From Alphaproteobacteria bacterium UBA1301 (GTDB lineage Bacteria; Pseudomonadota; Alphaproteobacteria; Micropepsales; Micropepsaceae): a stretch of 64,000 nucleotides of DNA. The DNA is taken from positions 620,001 through 684,000 of the forward strand of contig DBUB01000010.1 of NCBI GenBank assembly GCA_002307725.1. Reading direction: 5' to 3'. Below the pieces are notes generated by a model. The model made no database searches. It saw only the letters and a list, made by a program, of their open reading frames with translations, and had not been told where the DNA came from. Below, in pieces: positions 62,663 to 64,000 of this stretch. Each line of letters begins with the position of its first letter. Position 1 is the first letter of the stretch. A program made the translations under genes and the position numbers.

Positions 62663-63789
62663 AATCGCTGGAAGACCTTCCTATGTTCCATGAGTACATT
62701 TCCAATGTCGAAGAGATCATCGAGACCGTGCGCAACGGCAAGATGGTGATCCTGACCGATGCTGAGGATCGCGAAAACGAGGGCGATCTCTTCATTCCGG
62801 CGCAGATGTGTACCCCCGAAGCGATCAACTTCATGGCCAAGTTCGGCCGCGGCCTGATCTGCTTGGCGTTGACGCAAGAACGCGCCGAGACGCTGCAAAT
62901 CCCGATGATGACGCAGTTCAACGCCGCCCCCAACCGGACCGCCTTCACGGTCTCGATCGAGGCGAAGGAGGGCGTCTCCACCGGTATTTCGGCGCACGAT
63001 CGCGCTCACACCGTGGCGGTGGCGATCGATCCGACCAAGGGGCAGGACGACATTGTCATGCCCGGTCACGTCTTTCCGCTGGTGGCCCGCGAAGGCGGCA
63101 CGCTGGTTCGTGCCGGTCATACCGAGGCGGCGGTCGACATTTCCCGGCTTGCCGGTCTCAATCCGTCGGGCGTGATCTGCGAGATCATGAATGACGACGG
63201 CACCATGGCGCGGCTGCCGGACCTCGTGACTTTCGCGCAATTGCATGGCCTCAAGATCGGCACCATCGCCGACCTGATCCAGCACCGGCGCAAATACGAC
63301 CACTTCATCCAGCGCACCGCCGAGACGGTGTTCCGCAGCCACTACGGCGGCGACTGGAAGATGATCGTCTATGTCAACACCATCGAATACGCCGAGCACA
63401 TCGTGCTCATCAAAGGCGACATCACGACTGCTGAACCGGTCTATGTCCGCATGCACGCCATCAATGTGCTGAACGACATTCTGGCCGATGCGCACAGCGC
63501 GCGCGATCGCCTCGCGGAATCGATGCGCATCATCGCTCATCAGGGCCGCGGTGTGGTGGTGCTGCTCAGGCAGGCACGGCCGACATTCGTGACCGACATG
63601 GTTTTGAAGCGGCTTTCCGAGGAAGACCGCCGGCGCGTCAAGGAAGCGGGCGTTGGCGCGCAAATCTTGCTCGACCTCGGCATTCAGAACATGATCCTTC
63701 TCACCGATACCCCCGAAAAGAAAGTGGTGGCACTCGATGGTTACGGCCTCAACGTCGTCGGCACACATCCGATCCGTGGACGCGACTGA
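62659..63789 (+). CDS. ribBA: 3,4-dihydroxy-2-butanone-4-phosphate synthase with degenerate GTP cyclohydrolase II domain
   Basis: 376 aa. Residues ~14-210 form the DHBP synthase domain with DAEDRENEGD, the RAGHTEAAVD block and the HDRAHT segment. The C-terminal half has the GTP cyclohydrolase II fold, but the zinc cysteines are gone: where active enzymes have C-T-G-D...RCDC, this protein reads MHAINVLNDILADAH with no cysteine. So DHBP synthase activity is expected and GTP cyclohydrolase must come from another gene. Overlaps ribE (4 bp) and ribH (14 bp). Confidence 0.93.
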   Translation: MKSLEDLPMFHEYISNVEEIIETVRNGKMVILTDAEDRENEGDLFIPAQMCTPEAINFMAKFGRGLICLALTQERAETLQIPMMTQFNAAPNRTAFTVSIEAKEGVSTGISAHDRAHTVAVAIDPTKGQDDIVMPGHVFPLVAREGGTLVRAGHTEAAVDISRLAGLNPSGVICEIMNDDGTMARLPDLVTFAQLHGLKIGTIADLIQHRRKYDHFIQRTAETVFRSHYGGDWKMIVYVNTIEYAEHIVLIKGDITTAEPVYVRMHAINVLNDILADAHSARDRLAESMRIIAHQGRGVVVLLRQARPTFVTDMVLKRLSEEDRRRVKEAGVGAQILLDLGIQNMILLTDTPEKKVVALDGYGLNVVGTHPIRGRD

Positions 63790-64000
63790 TCTCAAGCCCA
63801 ACATCCTAATTGTTGAGGCGACGTTTTATCCCGAGATTTCGCGGCTGCTGATCGATGGCGCGACGGCGGCGCTCGAACGCGGCGGAGCGTATTTCGATTG
63901 CGTATCCGTTCCCGGCGCGCTCGAAATTCCGCCGACGATCCATTTCGCCATGAAGGGCGGCGAGCACGGCGGCAAGCATTATGACGGTTACGTCGCGCTC
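63776..64000 (+). CDS. ribH: 6,7-dimethyl-8-ribityllumazine synthase, N-terminal part
   Basis: 75 codons before the window ends. GTG start overlapping ribBA by 14 bp. NILIVEATFYPEISRLLIDGA and SVPGALEIPPTIHFAM are the substrate-binding blocks of lumazine synthase. Completes the riboflavin operon; nusB usually follows in alphaproteobacteria. Confidence 0.9.
   Translation, partial: MDATDLKPNILIVEATFYPEISRLLIDGATAALERGGAYFDCVSVPGALEIPPTIHFAMKGGEHGGKHYDGYVAL

Overview
The window comes from a GC-rich alphaproteobacterial chromosome. Supporting markers are Shemin-type hemA (5-aminolevulinate synthase), a MucR/Ros regulator, an LdtR-type MarR regulator, a DUF2336 protein, aspartate/glutamate leucyltransferase (Bpt), and a hemB...hemA...glyA-nrdR-ribD-ribE-ribBA-ribH block. 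Two large TonB-dependent receptors without FecI/FecR partners, a sialate O-acetylesterase-type enzyme and a phosphate porin/PstS pair suggest a free-living, nutrient-scavenging organism. I do not assign a genus.

Layout. 1-23.3 kb is chromosomal core: the end of the pyruvate dehydrogenase cluster (pdhC fragment, DUF3667 protein, lpd), msrA-sco, purC, two unusual membrane proteins, a HIT protein, a lytic transglycosylase, an MFS transporter, a receiver/Hpt pair, moaA-nadK, a DUF2336 protein, a GT2 glycosyltransferase with a beta-barrel-like partner, cheR, and two divergent TonB receptors. 23.4-26.2 kb is an accessory strip: a HigBA-type toxin-antitoxin pair, a palindromic repeat, a HEPN-like protein, a vapC remnant and a decayed ORF that reads into tRNA-Thr(UGU).

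The standout feature is 26,226-36,751. A 10.5-kb element sits in the 3' end of tRNA-Thr, bounded by a perfect 48-bp att duplication. It encodes a P4-type integrase, an AlpA-like regulator, a winged-helix protein whose 3' end overlaps iteron-like repeats, and a compact HK97-type head module: HNH nuclease, large terminase, capsid, protease, portal, gp6 connector and a head-closure-like protein. There are no tail, lysis or lysogeny-repressor genes. This is the architecture of a capsid-forming phage satellite (cf-PICI-like), here in an alphaproteobacterium, with a head-gene order unlike HK97 and no recognisable small terminase.

36.8-64 kb returns to core genes: metG/bpt, motB, a flavin reductase, an SGNH acetylesterase facing a papain-like secreted protein, a Pho-box-preceded porin-pstS operon, a marR-emrA-emrB efflux operon, tetR, an ExbD-like protein, hemB, an HIBYL-CoA hydrolase, ldtR, a DUF1345-like protein, hemA, mucR, and glyA-nrdR-ribD-ribE-ribBA-ribH (cut by the window end). 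Several proteins have lost signature residues: a CaCA antiporter-like protein, the GTP cyclohydrolase II half of RibBA, and the MucR zinc finger. Short palindromic repeats of one dispersed family lie between core genes.
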